Position numbers and translations under genes: made by a program
Notes under the pieces: model-generated
Told to the model about the DNA's origin: nothing
Seen by the model: the letters and a program-made list of their open reading frames with translations, nothing else
Database searches by the model: none
Origin: Cupriavidus sp. WKF15
GTDB taxonomy: Bacteria; Pseudomonadota; Gammaproteobacteria; Burkholderiales; Burkholderiaceae
Assembly: GCF_029278605.1 (NCBI RefSeq)
Contig: NZ_CP119574.1
Location: forward strand, 1-64,000
Direction: 5' to 3'
Length of the DNA stretch: 64,000 nt
Part shown: piece after piece, positions 53,525-63,576 of the stretch
Layout: each line of letters starts with the position of its first letter
How positions within the stretch are numbered: the stretch's first letter is position 1

Positions 53525-54565
53525 TTATGAGGCCATGATCGGCGCGAGCGCGGCGCCGATTCGCGCCCCTTGGACTGGCGTGATCATCCCGTTCAGCAAT
53601 GCGTCGAAACGTGGAATTTGCACGCCCGACACGATGTACTGCCAGCGATACGCGGCAAGAACAGTGGCATTTACGGCTTCGGCCTCAAGCGCCGTCATTG
53701 GTCGACGACAGATTTCGACGAAGTAGCGCGTGTCGGCTGCAGATTGGTCCTGCAGGATTCCGTCGATGGCGCCTACCAGTGCGATCACATCCTCCACGGC
53801 CGCATCGCGTGCCTGGGCTATAAGCTTTGCGTTCTCGCGCACCCATTCCAGCTCGTCCAGGATCGCGTGCTGCGACTCCTCCTTCCAGTGAAACAGGAAC
53901 ACGTCCTTGAACACCGGGCAAAGGTCGTTGTCCGGCGCGATGCTGGCCCGGTAGTGCTCCTGAGTGAATAGCTCGATGAGGCAGGTCAGCGCCAGCACCG
54001 ACCAGGTCGACTTGCTCAGTACGACCGACGCGACGTCGTTCGGTCGCGGCAGGAACGTATACCCCGCCGGCATCCCGGCGCCGATTAGAATTTCCATTCG
54101 CCGAAACAACTCTTGGTGCTTCAGCTCTTCGTCGGTGAAGCGAACCAGCGCCTCGAGCGCAGTCTGGTCGCCGAGCCAGTGGTCGTGGCTCACCTCGAGG
54201 ATCTTGGCGCCTATGAAGCGCTCGACCAGACCGAAGATATTGACGTACGAGCGTCCCTGGATTTGCGACAACAGGCGGCGCTCGTCGGAGCCGAGGAACG
54301 GCAACCGGTCAACGAATGACAAGCCGTCAGGCAGGAATTTCTTTGTAAAGTCGAGTTCGCGATGGCGAATGACGTCGCGATTGATGTCCCACCGGATGCG
54401 CTTGGAGACCTCGATGCACTTGGCGTAATGGGCGGAACTGAAGTGGGGTTGCAAGATGGATTGCGCAACGGGCATGGACGTTCTCCGTGAGGGTTGGGTG
54501 AGTACGGCTGCGGCATCGCCGAATCCGTCGGCGGCAGGGGCGTGGCTAATGTCTTGCGTGTTCAT
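53525..54565 (-). CDS. Ferritin-like diiron protein (putative oxygenase), unknown substrate
   Basis: A 346-residue, mostly helical protein. Candidate iron ligands are spaced as in ferritin-like diiron enzymes: Glu115 (FGLVERFIGA), Glu147-x-x-His150 (TDEELKHQELF), Glu199/Glu203-His204 (LIELFTQEHYR) and Glu230-x-x-His233 (WKEESQHAILDE). This resembles AurF/CmlI-type N-oxygenases and related oxidases, but the exact family is not assigned. The ATG at 54565 (MNTQDISHAP) is preferred over a start 24 codons upstream. It is co-directional with a methyltransferase gene 240 bases upstream. Confidence 0.7.
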   Translation of the reverse strand: MNTQDISHAPAADGFGDAAAVLTQPSRRTSMPVAQSILQPHFSSAHYAKCIEVSKRIRWDINRDVIRHRELDFTKKFLPDGLSFVDRLPFLGSDERRLLSQIQGRSYVNIFGLVERFIGAKILEVSHDHWLGDQTALEALVRFTDEELKHQELFRRMEILIGAGMPAGYTFLPRPNDVASVVLSKSTWSVLALTCLIELFTQEHYRASIAPDNDLCPVFKDVFLFHWKEESQHAILDELEWVRENAKLIAQARDAAVEDVIALVGAIDGILQDQSAADTRYFVEICRRPMTALEAEAVNATVLAAYRWQYIVSGVQIPRFDALLNGMITPVQGARIGAALAPIMAS

Positions 54566-54806
54566 GGTGGGGATTCCTTTTTCGGGTACAAAAGCTCCCG
54601 CCCGCAGCAGTGCAGGTGCGGAAAGTGCGATGCGCATTTTGGTGACGCGACGTAAAGCTCTAGCGATACTGCAAAGCGGATTTCTCTCGGTCTGTATCGA
54701 CCCCGATTTTGTTATCGCCGCGCTAGCCTCGGTTGGCGTCGTTGTTGCACGTAAACCATCTTGCTGATGTAGGGTTGCTCAGCGGACTGATGACCGCTGG
54801 AAGGCA

Positions 54807-55640
54807 TCACTTCCGCTCGATCACCACTTCGAGGTACTCGCTCGGCAGCACCAGCGTGCCGTCGTCCGAGCGGTTGTCGCGCGCCATGAGCGCAAGCAAG
54901 TCCCGGGTGAAGGCAGCCTGCTTCTCGGCATCAAGCGCGTCGAAGGTCTTGGTCACGGGGCCGTAGTAGGTGCGGAACACTTCGATCCAGTGCGCGGGCG
55001 AGCGGTAGCGGAAGGCGAACTCGCGGGTGGTTGTGCAGATCTGCCGTGCGGTTTTTCCGAAGAGCTCCTCAAGCCTTCCCTTCGTGCCCCAAAGTCCCGG
55101 CGATTTGACGCCTGGCGCCGGGGGAATGTATTTGCCGATCGTCTTGAACACTTGTCCAATGAAACTCTCGGGCGTCCAGTTCGCCAGGCCGATCCTGCCG
55201 CCGGGCTTGCAAACACGCGCGAGCTCGCTCGCCGCCTTGTTCTGGTTCGGGGTGAACATCACACCGAAGGTGGACATCACCGCGTCGAACGCTGCGTCTG
55301 GAAACGGTAGGTTCTCAGCGTCGGCTTCCTGGAACTGGATCGTGTGGCCTTCGGCCTGCGCGCGCGCCCGCCCGGACTCGAGCAGCGAGGACACATAGTC
55401 GGTGGAGGTCACATCGCACCAGCGGCGCGCGGCCGCAAGCGTGGCGTTGCCGTTGCCGGCGGCGACGTCGAGCACGCACGCACCGGAACGCAGATCGAGT
55501 GCTTCGCACAGGTTCTCTCCGACGATCTGAAGCGTGGTGCCTACCACGGCATAGTTGCCCGTGGGCCAGGCGGCTTGCTGACGGGTCTTGACTGAGGCGA
55601 GGTCGATGGCGGGCGAGGACGTTGTGGCGAGGGCGGGCAT
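54807..55640 (-). CDS. Class I SAM-dependent methyltransferase (UbiE-like)
   Basis: A 277-residue methyltransferase. Motif I is VLDVAAGNGNATLAAAR, motif II/post-I is VTSTDYVSSLLESGRARA, and EADAENLPFPDAAFDAVMST is motif IV. KPGGRIGLANWTPESFIGQV is motif VI. It methylates a small molecule; the acceptor is unknown. It is divergent from the AraC/cupin regulator and upstream of the diiron protein, so the three may form one metabolite-modifying unit. Confidence 0.88.
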   Translation of the reverse strand: MPALATTSSPAIDLASVKTRQQAAWPTGNYAVVGTTLQIVGENLCEALDLRSGACVLDVAAGNGNATLAAARRWCDVTSTDYVSSLLESGRARAQAEGHTIQFQEADAENLPFPDAAFDAVMSTFGVMFTPNQNKAASELARVCKPGGRIGLANWTPESFIGQVFKTIGKYIPPAPGVKSPGLWGTKGRLEELFGKTARQICTTTREFAFRYRSPAHWIEVFRTYYGPVTKTFDALDAEKQAAFTRDLLALMARDNRSDDGTLVLPSEYLEVVIERK

Positions 55641-55900
55641 AGCGACACTCCTAATGGCATTCAGGGGGATTTGTTTCGGTGCAGAAACGCATTAGTCGGA
55701 CGGCGTCTCGGCTGGCCGGTGCGTGCCTCGCGACAACCTGCGAAGTGCCTTCCACATTCGACTCCTTCGCCCGGATATTGCCGGTTTGCGGTCCTCTGGC
55801 ACGGCGCCAGTGGTGCTAGTATTGGCGCAGCAGGAACGACATTGAATAACCGGGCGTCCAACTTTCTTGCGCGCGACGCCGCGATTGCACAATCGCCACG

Positions 55901-56932
55901 ATGGATGCCCTCTCCGACGTACTGCGCGTCGTCCAGTTGACCGGCGCCGTCTATCTCGACGGTTCATTTTCGGCGCCATGGTGCGTCATTGGTCACGCAG
56001 ATTCAGCACTTTGCTCGGCCTATCTGCCGGCCTCCGAGCGCGTCGTCTCGTTCCATCTGGTAACAGAAGGAGGGTGCTGGGCGATGTTGCCAAACGATCC
56101 CGGTAGCGCATTGCAGGTGGAATCAGGTGATGTCATCGTGGTGCCGCAAGGCGAAACCCACGTGCTCTGTAGTTCCACTGACCTGTCACCTGAACTCTTG
56201 GCGCCGTTATTGGCGAATCAAGTGGACACAATGCAGGGTGAAGTCATGAGGCTCGTCCACGGCGGCGGCGGGGCGGCCACTCGAATGGTCTGCGGTTTTC
56301 TCGCGGCGCAGAACATTTCGAGAAATCCCTTGCTTTGCGCGCTGCCGCGTCTGTTCAAGGTCGGCATGCGCGGGTCCAGGGCGTCATGGCTTGAATCGTC
56401 GCTGCGCTTCGCGACCGAGGAAGCAGCCTCAGCGCATGCCGGTAGTGCAACGGTGCTGGCCAAACTTGCGGAGCTGGTGTTCGTCGAGGCGGTGCGGCGT
56501 TACGTCGACACGATGCCCGACGATCGCAAGGGGTGGCTAGCGGGATTGCGCGATCGCCTCGTCGCTCGCGTGCTTGCGCTGATGCATGCGCGCCCGGCGC
56601 ACCCGTGGACCGTGGAAGACCTCGCCCACGAAGTTGGCATGTCGCGTTCCGCGCTTGCGCAGCGTTTCGCCGACCTGCTCGGGGTGCCGCCGATGCAATA
56701 CCTGGCGCAGTGGCGCTTGCAACTCGCCGCGCAGCAACTGCGCCTCACCGATCGGCCGCTCGTGTCAGTTGCGGAGGATGTTGGTTACGAATCCGAAGCC
56801 GCATTCAATCGCGCGTTCAAGCGCGAGTTCGGTGTGCCGCCGGCGACTTGGCGCAGGAACGCCGCGGGCACTGCGACTCGCGATCAGGGTGATGCGAGCC
56901 ACGCCGTGTCGAGCGGCACTGCATCTGACTGA
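55901..56932 (+). CDS. AraC-family regulator with N-terminal cupin domain
   Basis: A 343-residue regulator. The N-terminal cupin_6-type domain (MDALSDVLRVVQLTGAVYLD; VESGDVIVVPQGETHVLCS) is followed by an AraC helix-turn-helix pair (LAHEVGMSRSALAQRFADLL and SVAEDVGYESEAAFNRAFKR). It has the same architecture as the regulator at 1504-2421 but is only distantly similar in the sensor part. It faces away from the methyltransferase gene, which it probably controls. Confidence 0.88.
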   Translation: MDALSDVLRVVQLTGAVYLDGSFSAPWCVIGHADSALCSAYLPASERVVSFHLVTEGGCWAMLPNDPGSALQVESGDVIVVPQGETHVLCSSTDLSPELLAPLLANQVDTMQGEVMRLVHGGGGAATRMVCGFLAAQNISRNPLLCALPRLFKVGMRGSRASWLESSLRFATEEAASAHAGSATVLAKLAELVFVEAVRRYVDTMPDDRKGWLAGLRDRLVARVLALMHARPAHPWTVEDLAHEVGMSRSALAQRFADLLGVPPMQYLAQWRLQLAAQQLRLTDRPLVSVAEDVGYESEAAFNRAFKREFGVPPATWRRNAAGTATRDQGDASHAVSSGTASD

Positions 56933-58017
56933 CGCGCCCGCGACAGCGGCACGCATGGCACTCCGGATAGTGTCGCGTCCTGGCTTCACCGCCTCGGCTG
57001 CCCGCGCCGGGTGCCCATTCGGGCGCGCCCGGCGACTGCAGTTCCGCGGAACATGGCCACAGTGGCGGTGGCGTATGTTGGCCATCACTCCATAGAACCG
57101 TCATTCGGTGGCAATCCGAGGCGGGATGCGAGGGCCGGAAAGGCCGATGAAGCGACTTGTGCCAGCGAAAGTCCGTTAGCCTGGCCGGCGCCGACGTTCG
57201 AACGACCGAGTGATCGCGCGGATCTACGACGCTTCATGGCCGGTCACGGCCGGCTATCCCCTCCAGGTCGAGGCCGTCTCTGCCCGACCCGGAGCCGCCG
57301 TTCGGGATTGGGCCATAGCAACGGCGGATTCCGGGCGTACTGCTGCCATTCGCAAGTTGAGTTAATCGTTGAGTAATCGGCTATCTCAGTCCCACCTATA
57401 GAAGGGCCATACCTTCTGACCGTCGACTTATTAATAGCTCCCGGCAGGAGATCCCATCGAGGATCCAGACCATGCGTTCCTGGCGAACTGTAACCGGCAC
57501 GGGGTAGTCGTCGATGAAACTAGAGCCGTCGAGGGAACTGAAATGCTTTTGCATAATGGCTTTTTCTTCATCACGATTGGAATTACGTCCTAACGGCTGG
57601 CTTCCTCGGACTGGTGGCCTTGAGCTAGCATGCGCGCCACCTTATGACCGCCGCGTAGCCACGGCCAAATCCATCTCACTGACGGACACAGAGAAAGCCT
57701 GCCCCCCTGCCCGGCGATGGATTTGCTCGGCTTGCTGACATTTGTATCGCGCGTCGGCGGAGCCGTGGTCATATCCTGTTGCGACCTCCTCGAGGTATCC
57801 AGGAGGAAATTGTTGCTCTGGCGTGACCTGGGGAACTCCTCGCGCCATGGCGGTCTCGGCCAGATCCCTTACCCTACGCTATGGCGCCAACCCGATGATG
57901 GTGGCTGGATCTCCGGTGTGCGCCACCGAACGGCCGGGAGCGCGGCTCAGTCGGACAATAGTGATCTCTTCATAACGGTCCGGCCGTATAGCGCGACTTC
58001 TCGCGCTTACAGCTTCT
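56933..58017. other. Gene-poor region before the second stress operon
   Basis: About 1.1 kb with no supported gene. It contains the third copy of the dispersed palindromic motif (57232-57251). A minus-strand frame of 68 codons at 57642-57848 (VTPEQQFPPGYLEEVATGYD) looks more protein-like than its surroundings but has no ribosome binding site or recognised family. An AT-rich patch at 57415-57440 (TTATTAATAG) could be promoter-like. Confidence 0.4.
57232..57251. repeat. Dispersed intergenic motif CTTCATGGCCG-N4-CGGCC, copy 3
   Basis: Same 20-base motif as at 3469 and 14461; the variable centre here is GTCA. Confidence 0.5.
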
Positions 58018-58058
58018 TTGATCCAGCCCAAATCCGTGAATGGTTCATCACCTACCTT
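58018..58058 (+). promoter_or_regulatory. FNR/CRP-like box plus -10, copy C (second stress/exporter unit)
   Basis: TTGATCCAGCCCAA at 58018-58031, then 21 bases and TACCTT at 58053-58058. The same box and spacing occur at 35898 and 42263. It lies 125 bases before the universal stress gene. Copies B and C also share ACTACCTTA-like sequence around the -10. Confidence 0.65.
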
Positions 58059-58183
58059 ACGAACATGACCATGTGACTTGTGCGGTAGAAGTGAGTCGCA
58101 GAGGCCTGTGATCAGTCGCGCTTCGCGATGCCCTGCGGCCAAACTTACGATCGTCGCCGTCTTTGCCATTCAAGGAGAAAGTG

Positions 58184-58621
58184 ATGCAAATCGTACTTGC
58201 GACCGATGGCTCGACGTACAGTGATGCGGCGGCACAATGTGTGGCTGCCGGGACATTATTGAAGGGGCCATTGCTCGTACACCTGGTTCATTGCATGCCA
58301 GACGTGTCGGGAGAGGTGAAGTCCTACATCAGCGCCGCGGATCTTGCGGCATGGCACTCGGACGAGAGTGGGCGGACGATGCGCTCCGCCGCTGAGATCC
58401 TGAGCGCAGCGGGTGTTCCGTTCGAACAGCACGCGCTGACGGGTTTTGCACCAGAGCGCATCGTCGAGTTTGCACGCTCTGTCAATGCGGCAGCGATCGT
58501 GATGGGCACACACGGCCGGGGTGCATTCCTGGATGCCATTGTCGGTTCCGTAGCGGGCCGCGTCATTGCTCACGCCCCATGCCCCGTCATTCTGGTGAAG
58601 GCTGGCACTGCCAGTAGCTAA
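58184..58621 (+). CDS. Universal stress protein (UspA family)
   Basis: A 145-residue Usp (MQIVLATDGSTYSDAAAQCV) with the nucleotide motif GTHGRGAFLDAIVGSVAGRV near residues 108-127. A strong AAGGAGAAAG site precedes the ATG at 58184. It lies behind FNR-like box C and upstream of a MacB-like ABC exporter in the same direction, mirroring the first stress/exporter unit. Confidence 0.92.
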   Translation: MQIVLATDGSTYSDAAAQCVAAGTLLKGPLLVHLVHCMPDVSGEVKSYISAADLAAWHSDESGRTMRSAAEILSAAGVPFEQHALTGFAPERIVEFARSVNAAAIVMGTHGRGAFLDAIVGSVAGRVIAHAPCPVILVKAGTASS

Positions 58622-58672
58622 TGACTGGGAATGCCATACGGAATGACCCCCGGTAATGAGGTCAGCTCTGCT

Positions 58673-59389
58673 ATGTCCAACGATCGCAGTCCGCTCTTTC
58701 GCGTGCGCGACGTCTACAAGACGTATCAAGCGGGCGAGGTGGTCGTCCACGCGCTGAACGGTGTGGACCTCGACCTTTATGACCGGGAGTTTGTCGTCCT
58801 ATTGGGAGCATCAGGAAGCGGAAAATCGACGTTGCTGCATATTCTTGGCGGACTGGACCGCCCGACGACAGGGACCATCGAATACCGGGACCATGACCTG
58901 GCACACGCCGATGAGGCTGGTCTTACCCTTTACCGCCGCGAGCACGTCGGCTTTGTATTTCAGTTCTACAATCTCATTCCGAGCTTGACGGCCCTGGAAA
59001 ACGTCGCACTGGTGGCCGATATCGCCGACCATCCCATGAATCCGCTCGATGCCCTTGAGTTGGTAGGGCTATCGGCGCGCAAGGGCCACTTTCCAGCGCA
59101 ACTCTCCGGCGGAGAACAGCAGCGCATCGCCATTGCCCGTGCCGTCGTCAAGCAGCCGGACATTCTTCTATGCGACGAGCCGACTGGAGCGCTGGACTAC
59201 AGCACGGGGAGGCCTGTACTTGAGGTTCTTCAGCGCGTAAATACGGAGCAGGGGGCAATCACTGCCGTTATCACCCATAACACAGCCATAGCTGCAATGG
59301 CTGACCGGGTGCTGCACATCAGCAGTGGCCGCATCACGGAGATTGAGCAGCATGCAACCCGGGCAAATCCATCGGAGCTGCGATGGTAG
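58673..59389 (+). CDS. ABC exporter ATP-binding protein (MacB/LolD type)
   Basis: A 238-residue ATPase with Walker [11 protein letters not shown]-loop [10 protein letters not shown], signature [15 protein letters not shown], Walker [13 protein letters not shown] and H-loop VITHNTAIA. The start at 58673 ([18 protein letters not shown]) is preferred over a start 14 codons upstream. Its end overlaps the permease start by seven bases. Confidence 0.92.
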   Translation: MSNDRSPLFRVRDVYKTYQAGEVVVHALNGVDLDLYDREFVVLLGASGSGKSTLLHILGGLDRPTTGTIEYRDHDLAHADEAGLTLYRREHVGFVFQFYNLIPSLTALENVALVADIADHPMNPLDALELVGLSARKGHFPAQLSGGEQQRIAIARAVVKQPDILLCDEPTGALDYSTGRPVLEVLQRVNTEQGAITAVITHNTAIAAMADRVLHISSGRITEIEQHATRANPSELRW

Positions 59390-61749
59390 CCGCACGCTTC
59401 ACCATGCTATCGCGCGAGTTGTGGCGGCTTCGTGCCCAGGCTATTGCCGCGGCGCTGGTCGTCGCATGCGGCATAGCCGTGCTAGTCGCGATGAATGGGG
59501 CATGGCGCTCTCTTGCATCCGCCAAGGACCGTTACTACGAGATGCAGCGCTTTGCCGACGTGTTTGCCAACGTGAAACGTGCGCCGGTTTCCCTCGAAGG
59601 ACCCATTCGGGCCATCCCGGGCGTGCGGGAAGTCCTCATGCGCATCGTCCATGACGTTAATGCGGATGTACCGAGCACGCGCGAGCCGGCCACACTTCGC
59701 CTGATTTCCCTGCCAGCCGTTGGCAAGGCCGGCATCAATGCGCTATGGGTTTCACGGGGCCGACTTCCCGACCCTTCCCATGACGACGAAGCCGTCCTTA
59801 GTGTCGCCTTCGCAAATGCCAATGCACTGGATGTCGGGGGACACGTGACGGCCATACTCAATGGTCATGCCCGCCGGTTGACGATCACTGGCCTTGGAAT
59901 GTCACCAGAGTACGTCTATGAGGTAGGGCAGGGCATGGTGTTTCCGGACAACCGTCGGTTCGGCGTCATGTGGATGGGGCAGGCCGCAATGGAATCCGCC
60001 TTCGATATGGAGGGGGGCTTCAATGATCTGGCTATCCTGCTTGACGCGGAGGCCCGCCCCCAGGAGGTCGTCACAAGGCTGGACCGGATGCTTCTCCGTT
60101 ACGGCTGCCTCGGGGCGTATGAACGGACGCTGCAACAATCGAATCGATTCCTTAGCGATGAACTCGACGAGATCCGCGTGATCGCCAACTATGTCCCGGC
60201 CCTATTCTTGGCGGTGGCGGCTTTCCTGTTGTATACGTTGCTGAGTCGCCTCGTTACCTTGCAGCGGGCTGAAGTTGGTTTGTTGAAGGCGTTTGGCTAC
60301 AGCACCGGGACCGTGGCGATCCAATATGTGTATTTTGGTCTGGCGACGGTATTGCTTGGGGTGCTGCTCGGCGTGCCTGGCGGCCTGTATCTGGAGGAAT
60401 TGCTGGTCGGCCTATACCGCCAGTATTTCCACTTCCCCGTGCTGAACGCCGAGCTCTCTCCTGGGATCGTGGTCGGCGCTGTCATGGCTAGTGTGTGTGC
60501 GGCCTCCGTGGGCAGTGCATCGGCCGCCCTGCGCGCAGGCCGCTTGTCACCGGTCGAAGCAATGCGACCTGAGTTACCCCTCGGCTTCCGGGCGAGCTTT
60601 CTCGACCGTGCAGGCCTTCTGGCGGTGCTGCCCATTCCCCTGCGGCTGATTTTGCGCAATCTGGCTCGTAGGCCGGCCAAGGCCTTGATGTCCATCACCG
60701 CCATCGCGCTGGCCGTGGGTTTGACCATCGTCGGACGGTTCGGCCTCGACGGCGTCAATACGATTCTCAACCTCCAGTTCGGCCGCGTTCAGCATGAAGA
60801 TGTGACGTTGATCTTCAACGAGCCGCGCTCCCTGCGGGTCGCCCATGACCTGGCCCAGATGCCGGGAGTCCTGCGAGTCGAGCCATTTCGAATTGTGCCG
60901 GTATGGTTGCGCAATGCGAATCGCTCCAAGCGCACCGAAATCACAGGCCTGGAAACCACGGGCGAGTTACATGAGGTTGTGGGCTACACCTCTGGACGTC
61001 ATCCGATTGCTTCGGACGGGCTTGTACTCTCGGCAAGACTGGCGGCGGAGCTCGGCTTATCGGTGGGTGAACGTGTTGAGGTTGAAGTGCTCGAGGGCCG
61101 CCGCAACAGTCTGGTCATGCGGGTAGCGGATGTCGTCGATGACCTGCTGGGCGCCGCTGCCTACATGGACCACAAGGCATCGTCCCGCTTGCTGGGCGAA
61201 GCGCCGGCAATCAGTGGGGCGTACCTCCGCGTCGACGCCGACAAGGCACAATCTCTGTACCAAAGGCTCAAGAGCCTGCCCGTCGTGAGTTCTGTGATCA
61301 TACGCTCCGCTGTGATCGCCAGCATCGAAAGAACACTTGATCGGACGTTCGTCGTCTCCAGTCTTGTGCTGGCGGCCTTTGCCACGGTCATCGTGGCTGG
61401 GGTCGTTTACAACAACTTTCGCATTGCGCTGTCCGAGCGCGGGAATGAACTGGCCAGTCTGCGGGTACTTGGTTTTTCCCAGCAAGAGGTTTCTGGGATT
61501 CTGCTTGGCGAGCAGTTCTTTCTGACGGTTTTGTCGTTACCGGTCGGGATCGCCGTGGGCTATGGCTTGTGCGCCTTGCTCGTCCCCATGTTCGACCGAG
61601 AGGCCTTTCGCATCCCGCTCAGCCTGAGCAGGCAAACACTGGCGCAGGCATTGCTGCCAGCCATCGGCGCTGCGGCCGTGGCCGGACTGCTTGTCCAGCA
61701 GCGGCTGCGACGGCTGGACCTGATCGCAGTGCTGAAATCCAGAGAGTAG
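59383..61749 (+). CDS. ABC exporter permease with two FtsX modules
   Basis: A 788-residue permease with duplicated FtsX architecture. There is an N-terminal helix ([20 protein letters not shown]), a periplasmic domain, and three helices around residues 265-385 ([20 protein letters not shown] etc.). A second periplasmic domain follows, then a terminal three-helix bundle ([60 protein letters not shown]). This resembles the YbbP/LolC-like duplicated permeases that export lipophilic molecules or peptides. It works with the ATPase before it and the adaptor after it (4-base gap). Confidence 0.9.
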   Translation: MVAARFTMLSRELWRLRAQAIAAALVVACGIAVLVAMNGAWRSLASAKDRYYEMQRFADVFANVKRAPVSLEGPIRAIPGVREVLMRIVHDVNADVPSTREPATLRLISLPAVGKAGINALWVSRGRLPDPSHDDEAVLSVAFANANALDVGGHVTAILNGHARRLTITGLGMSPEYVYEVGQGMVFPDNRRFGVMWMGQAAMESAFDMEGGFNDLAILLDAEARPQEVVTRLDRMLLRYGCLGAYERTLQQSNRFLSDELDEIRVIANYVPALFLAVAAFLLYTLLSRLVTLQRAEVGLLKAFGYSTGTVAIQYVYFGLATVLLGVLLGVPGGLYLEELLVGLYRQYFHFPVLNAELSPGIVVGAVMASVCAASVGSASAALRAGRLSPVEAMRPELPLGFRASFLDRAGLLAVLPIPLRLILRNLARRPAKALMSITAIALAVGLTIVGRFGLDGVNTILNLQFGRVQHEDVTLIFNEPRSLRVAHDLAQMPGVLRVEPFRIVPVWLRNANRSKRTEITGLETTGELHEVVGYTSGRHPIASDGLVLSARLAAELGLSVGERVEVEVLEGRRNSLVMRVADVVDDLLGAAAYMDHKASSRLLGEAPAISGAYLRVDADKAQSLYQRLKSLPVVSSVIIRSAVIASIERTLDRTFVVSSLVLAAFATVIVAGVVYNNFRIALSERGNELASLRVLGFSQQEVSGILLGEQFFLTVLSLPVGIAVGYGLCALLVPMFDREAFRIPLSLSRQTLAQALLPAIGAAAVAGLLVQQRLRRLDLIAVLKSRE

Positions 61750-61753
61750 GGCG

Positions 61754-62941
61754 ATGCGCTGGTCAAAAGCCAAGACGTTCCTGATGGTGGCCGCTGTCGT
61801 GGTTGCGGCGGGCCTTGGCTATCTGCTCATGCCAGAGCCAGTGGATGTCGAGGTGGTGCGATCCTCCGTTGGCGCGATGGCAGTCACCACTACCGAGGAG
61901 GGAGAGACCCGCAGTAGGGAGCGCTATGTTGTTGCCGCGCCTGCCGCAGGAAAACTGATGCGGATCAGCTTGCGGGAGGGCGACTGGGTGCATGAGGGCG
62001 AAGTGGTGGCGGAACTTGCGCCACTGCCACTGACGGCCCAGGAACGCGAAGAAGCCGAAGCAAGGGTCGCTGCGGCGCGTGCGGCATACCGTGAGGCGCA
62101 GGAGCGCGTCCGGCATGCCGCCGAAGACTACACTCAGGCGCAGCGCGAACTGCAGCGTGTGGAGAGGCTGGTGCGGGAGCGCTTCCTGTCTCCTCAGGCC
62201 GGGGAGCAGGCCGCCAACGCCACCATTACCGCCGGCAATGATCTCGCCGCAGCGCGCGCCCGCGCCAGCGCCGCCTTGCAGGAGGTCCGCGTGGCAGAGG
62301 CCGGCCTGCTGGCCATCGAGGAGCACAAACGTGGGCGCTGGCCGGTCGTGCCGGTTCATGCACCGTTCACCGGCGCCGTATTGTCCATTCCGGAGCGCAG
62401 CGAGCGGGTTGTCGCTGCGGGCGAGCCCCTGCTGACGATCGGCAATCCACATGACCTGGAGATCGTGGTCGAGCTACTGTCAACGGAAGCAGTCAAGGTG
62501 CGGCCGCAGATGCCGGCGAGGCTGGAAGGATGGGGCGGCGAGCAAGTAGTACAAGGCAAGGTTAGGCTCGTGGAGCCCCATGCGTTCACCAAGGTATCCG
62601 CCCTGGGCATAGAAGAAAAGCGAACCCGGGTGATTATCGACGTTTTTGATCCACCCTCTGGACTGGGTGACGGATTTCGCGTCATCGCGAGCATTGTGCT
62701 GTGGCAGACCGATCACGCGACAAAGTTGCCCGCGAGTTCGCTGTTCCGCTGCGAGACTGCGCATTGGTGTGTGTTTCGGATTGAGGGCGATCGGGTGCGG
62801 AGGACGGAGGTCAGGATTAGCCACCGGAATTCGGATGAGGCGGAACTGCTTTCTCCCTTGACCGACAGCGTACAAGTGGTTCGATATCCGCAAAGCAGCC
62901 TTCATGATGGCCAGCGGGTAAAGCTGCGTACCGGCCCCTAG
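61754..62941 (+). CDS. HlyD-like periplasmic adaptor (membrane fusion protein)
   Basis: A 395-residue adaptor. The N-terminal anchor helix is TFLMVAAVVVAAGLGYLLMP. The first lipoyl half is VVAAPAAGKLMRISLREGDW, a coiled coil covers about residues 95-185 (REEAEARVAAARAAYREAQE), and the second lipoyl half is VVPVHAPFTGAVLSIPERSE. A beta-barrel and membrane-proximal domain follow to the end. It completes a MacA/MacB-like pump, but no outer-membrane factor is encoded here; it may share the NodT protein at 46665. Confidence 0.9.
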   Translation: MRWSKAKTFLMVAAVVVAAGLGYLLMPEPVDVEVVRSSVGAMAVTTTEEGETRSRERYVVAAPAAGKLMRISLREGDWVHEGEVVAELAPLPLTAQEREEAEARVAAARAAYREAQERVRHAAEDYTQAQRELQRVERLVRERFLSPQAGEQAANATITAGNDLAAARARASAALQEVRVAEAGLLAIEEHKRGRWPVVPVHAPFTGAVLSIPERSERVVAAGEPLLTIGNPHDLEIVVELLSTEAVKVRPQMPARLEGWGGEQVVQGKVRLVEPHAFTKVSALGIEEKRTRVIIDVFDPPSGLGDGFRVIASIVLWQTDHATKLPASSLFRCETAHWCVFRIEGDRVRRTEVRISHRNSDEAELLSPLTDSVQVVRYPQSSLHDGQRVKLRTGP

Positions 62942-63186
62942 TCCATTGTGTCATTCGAAATGTACCCCGATTCGACTGCGCCCCCCAGGGTTACATGCCA
63001 TGTCGCCGATGTTCGCAACGGCCGCGCCGTTGCCGCGGATTGCGCTTAGTGTACGGTGCCGGAGGTGCAGCTTTCCGGTGCGGTTACTCTGGCGCCGTGG
63101 GCGAATGAAGGCTGGTTGTCTTCCATGGTTGCCGCCGCCGGCCCGGGTTGGTTGAGGTGTCCGCAGGCATTCAATTGCGGGTAATC

Positions 63187-63576
63187 TTAAGCATCTTGAC
63201 GTGAATTTTCTGTTCCGTCAGTCAGTGGTGATCGTGTCCCGGCACGAAGTTCAGGTTGTGTTAATTCTGCATGTCGTTGTGGCTCCCCGATCTCCTTCTG
63301 CTCGTCTATTAGGAACACATCAGCAGCCCTCCCGTTCTTGTAGCCCTCGATGAACGGCTCGACCGCAGCGGTGAGTTCGGCGGTCACCAGGCCATATGCG
63401 ACGCTCGCAAAATCAACGGGGTCTAGTTTTTGTTGGCACTTCTCATACAAGGCGTAGCGTTGCTCATTGGTCAGGATTGACGCCTTGCTCGCGCTCTGTT
63501 CATACGAATCAATCGAAATGGCTGTAGTCAGAACAGAAACGACAAAAGCTAACGAGAGTAAGGTTGCCAACACAGC
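63187..63576 (-). CDS. Small exported or membrane-anchored hypothetical protein
   Basis: 129 residues. A GTG start at 63576 is preceded six bases upstream by a perfect AGGAGG site, and the next codons are TTG GCA ACC. A hydrophobic N-terminus (LATLLSLAFVVSVLTTAISI) may be a signal peptide or anchor, followed by a hydrophilic helical region (TNEQRYALYEKCQQKLDPVD, FIEGYKNGRAADVFLIDEQK). No family is recognised. Confidence 0.55.
   Translation of the reverse strand, partial: AVLATLLSLAFVVSVLTTAISIDSYEQSASKASILTNEQRYALYEKCQQKLDPVDFASVAYGLVTAELTAAVEPFIEGYKNGRAADVFLIDEQKEIGEPQRHAELTQPELRAGTRSPLTDGTENSRQDA

Noticed and set aside
57642..57848. 68-codon minus-strand frame containing VTPEQQFPPGYLEEVATG
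   Set aside because: Protein-like composition but no start signal or known family; mentioned only within the gene-poor region.
62645..62660. TTTTTGATCCACCC resembling the FNR-like box
   Set aside because: It lies inside the adaptor coding sequence, lacks the CCAGCCCAA half and the -10 element at 21 bases.
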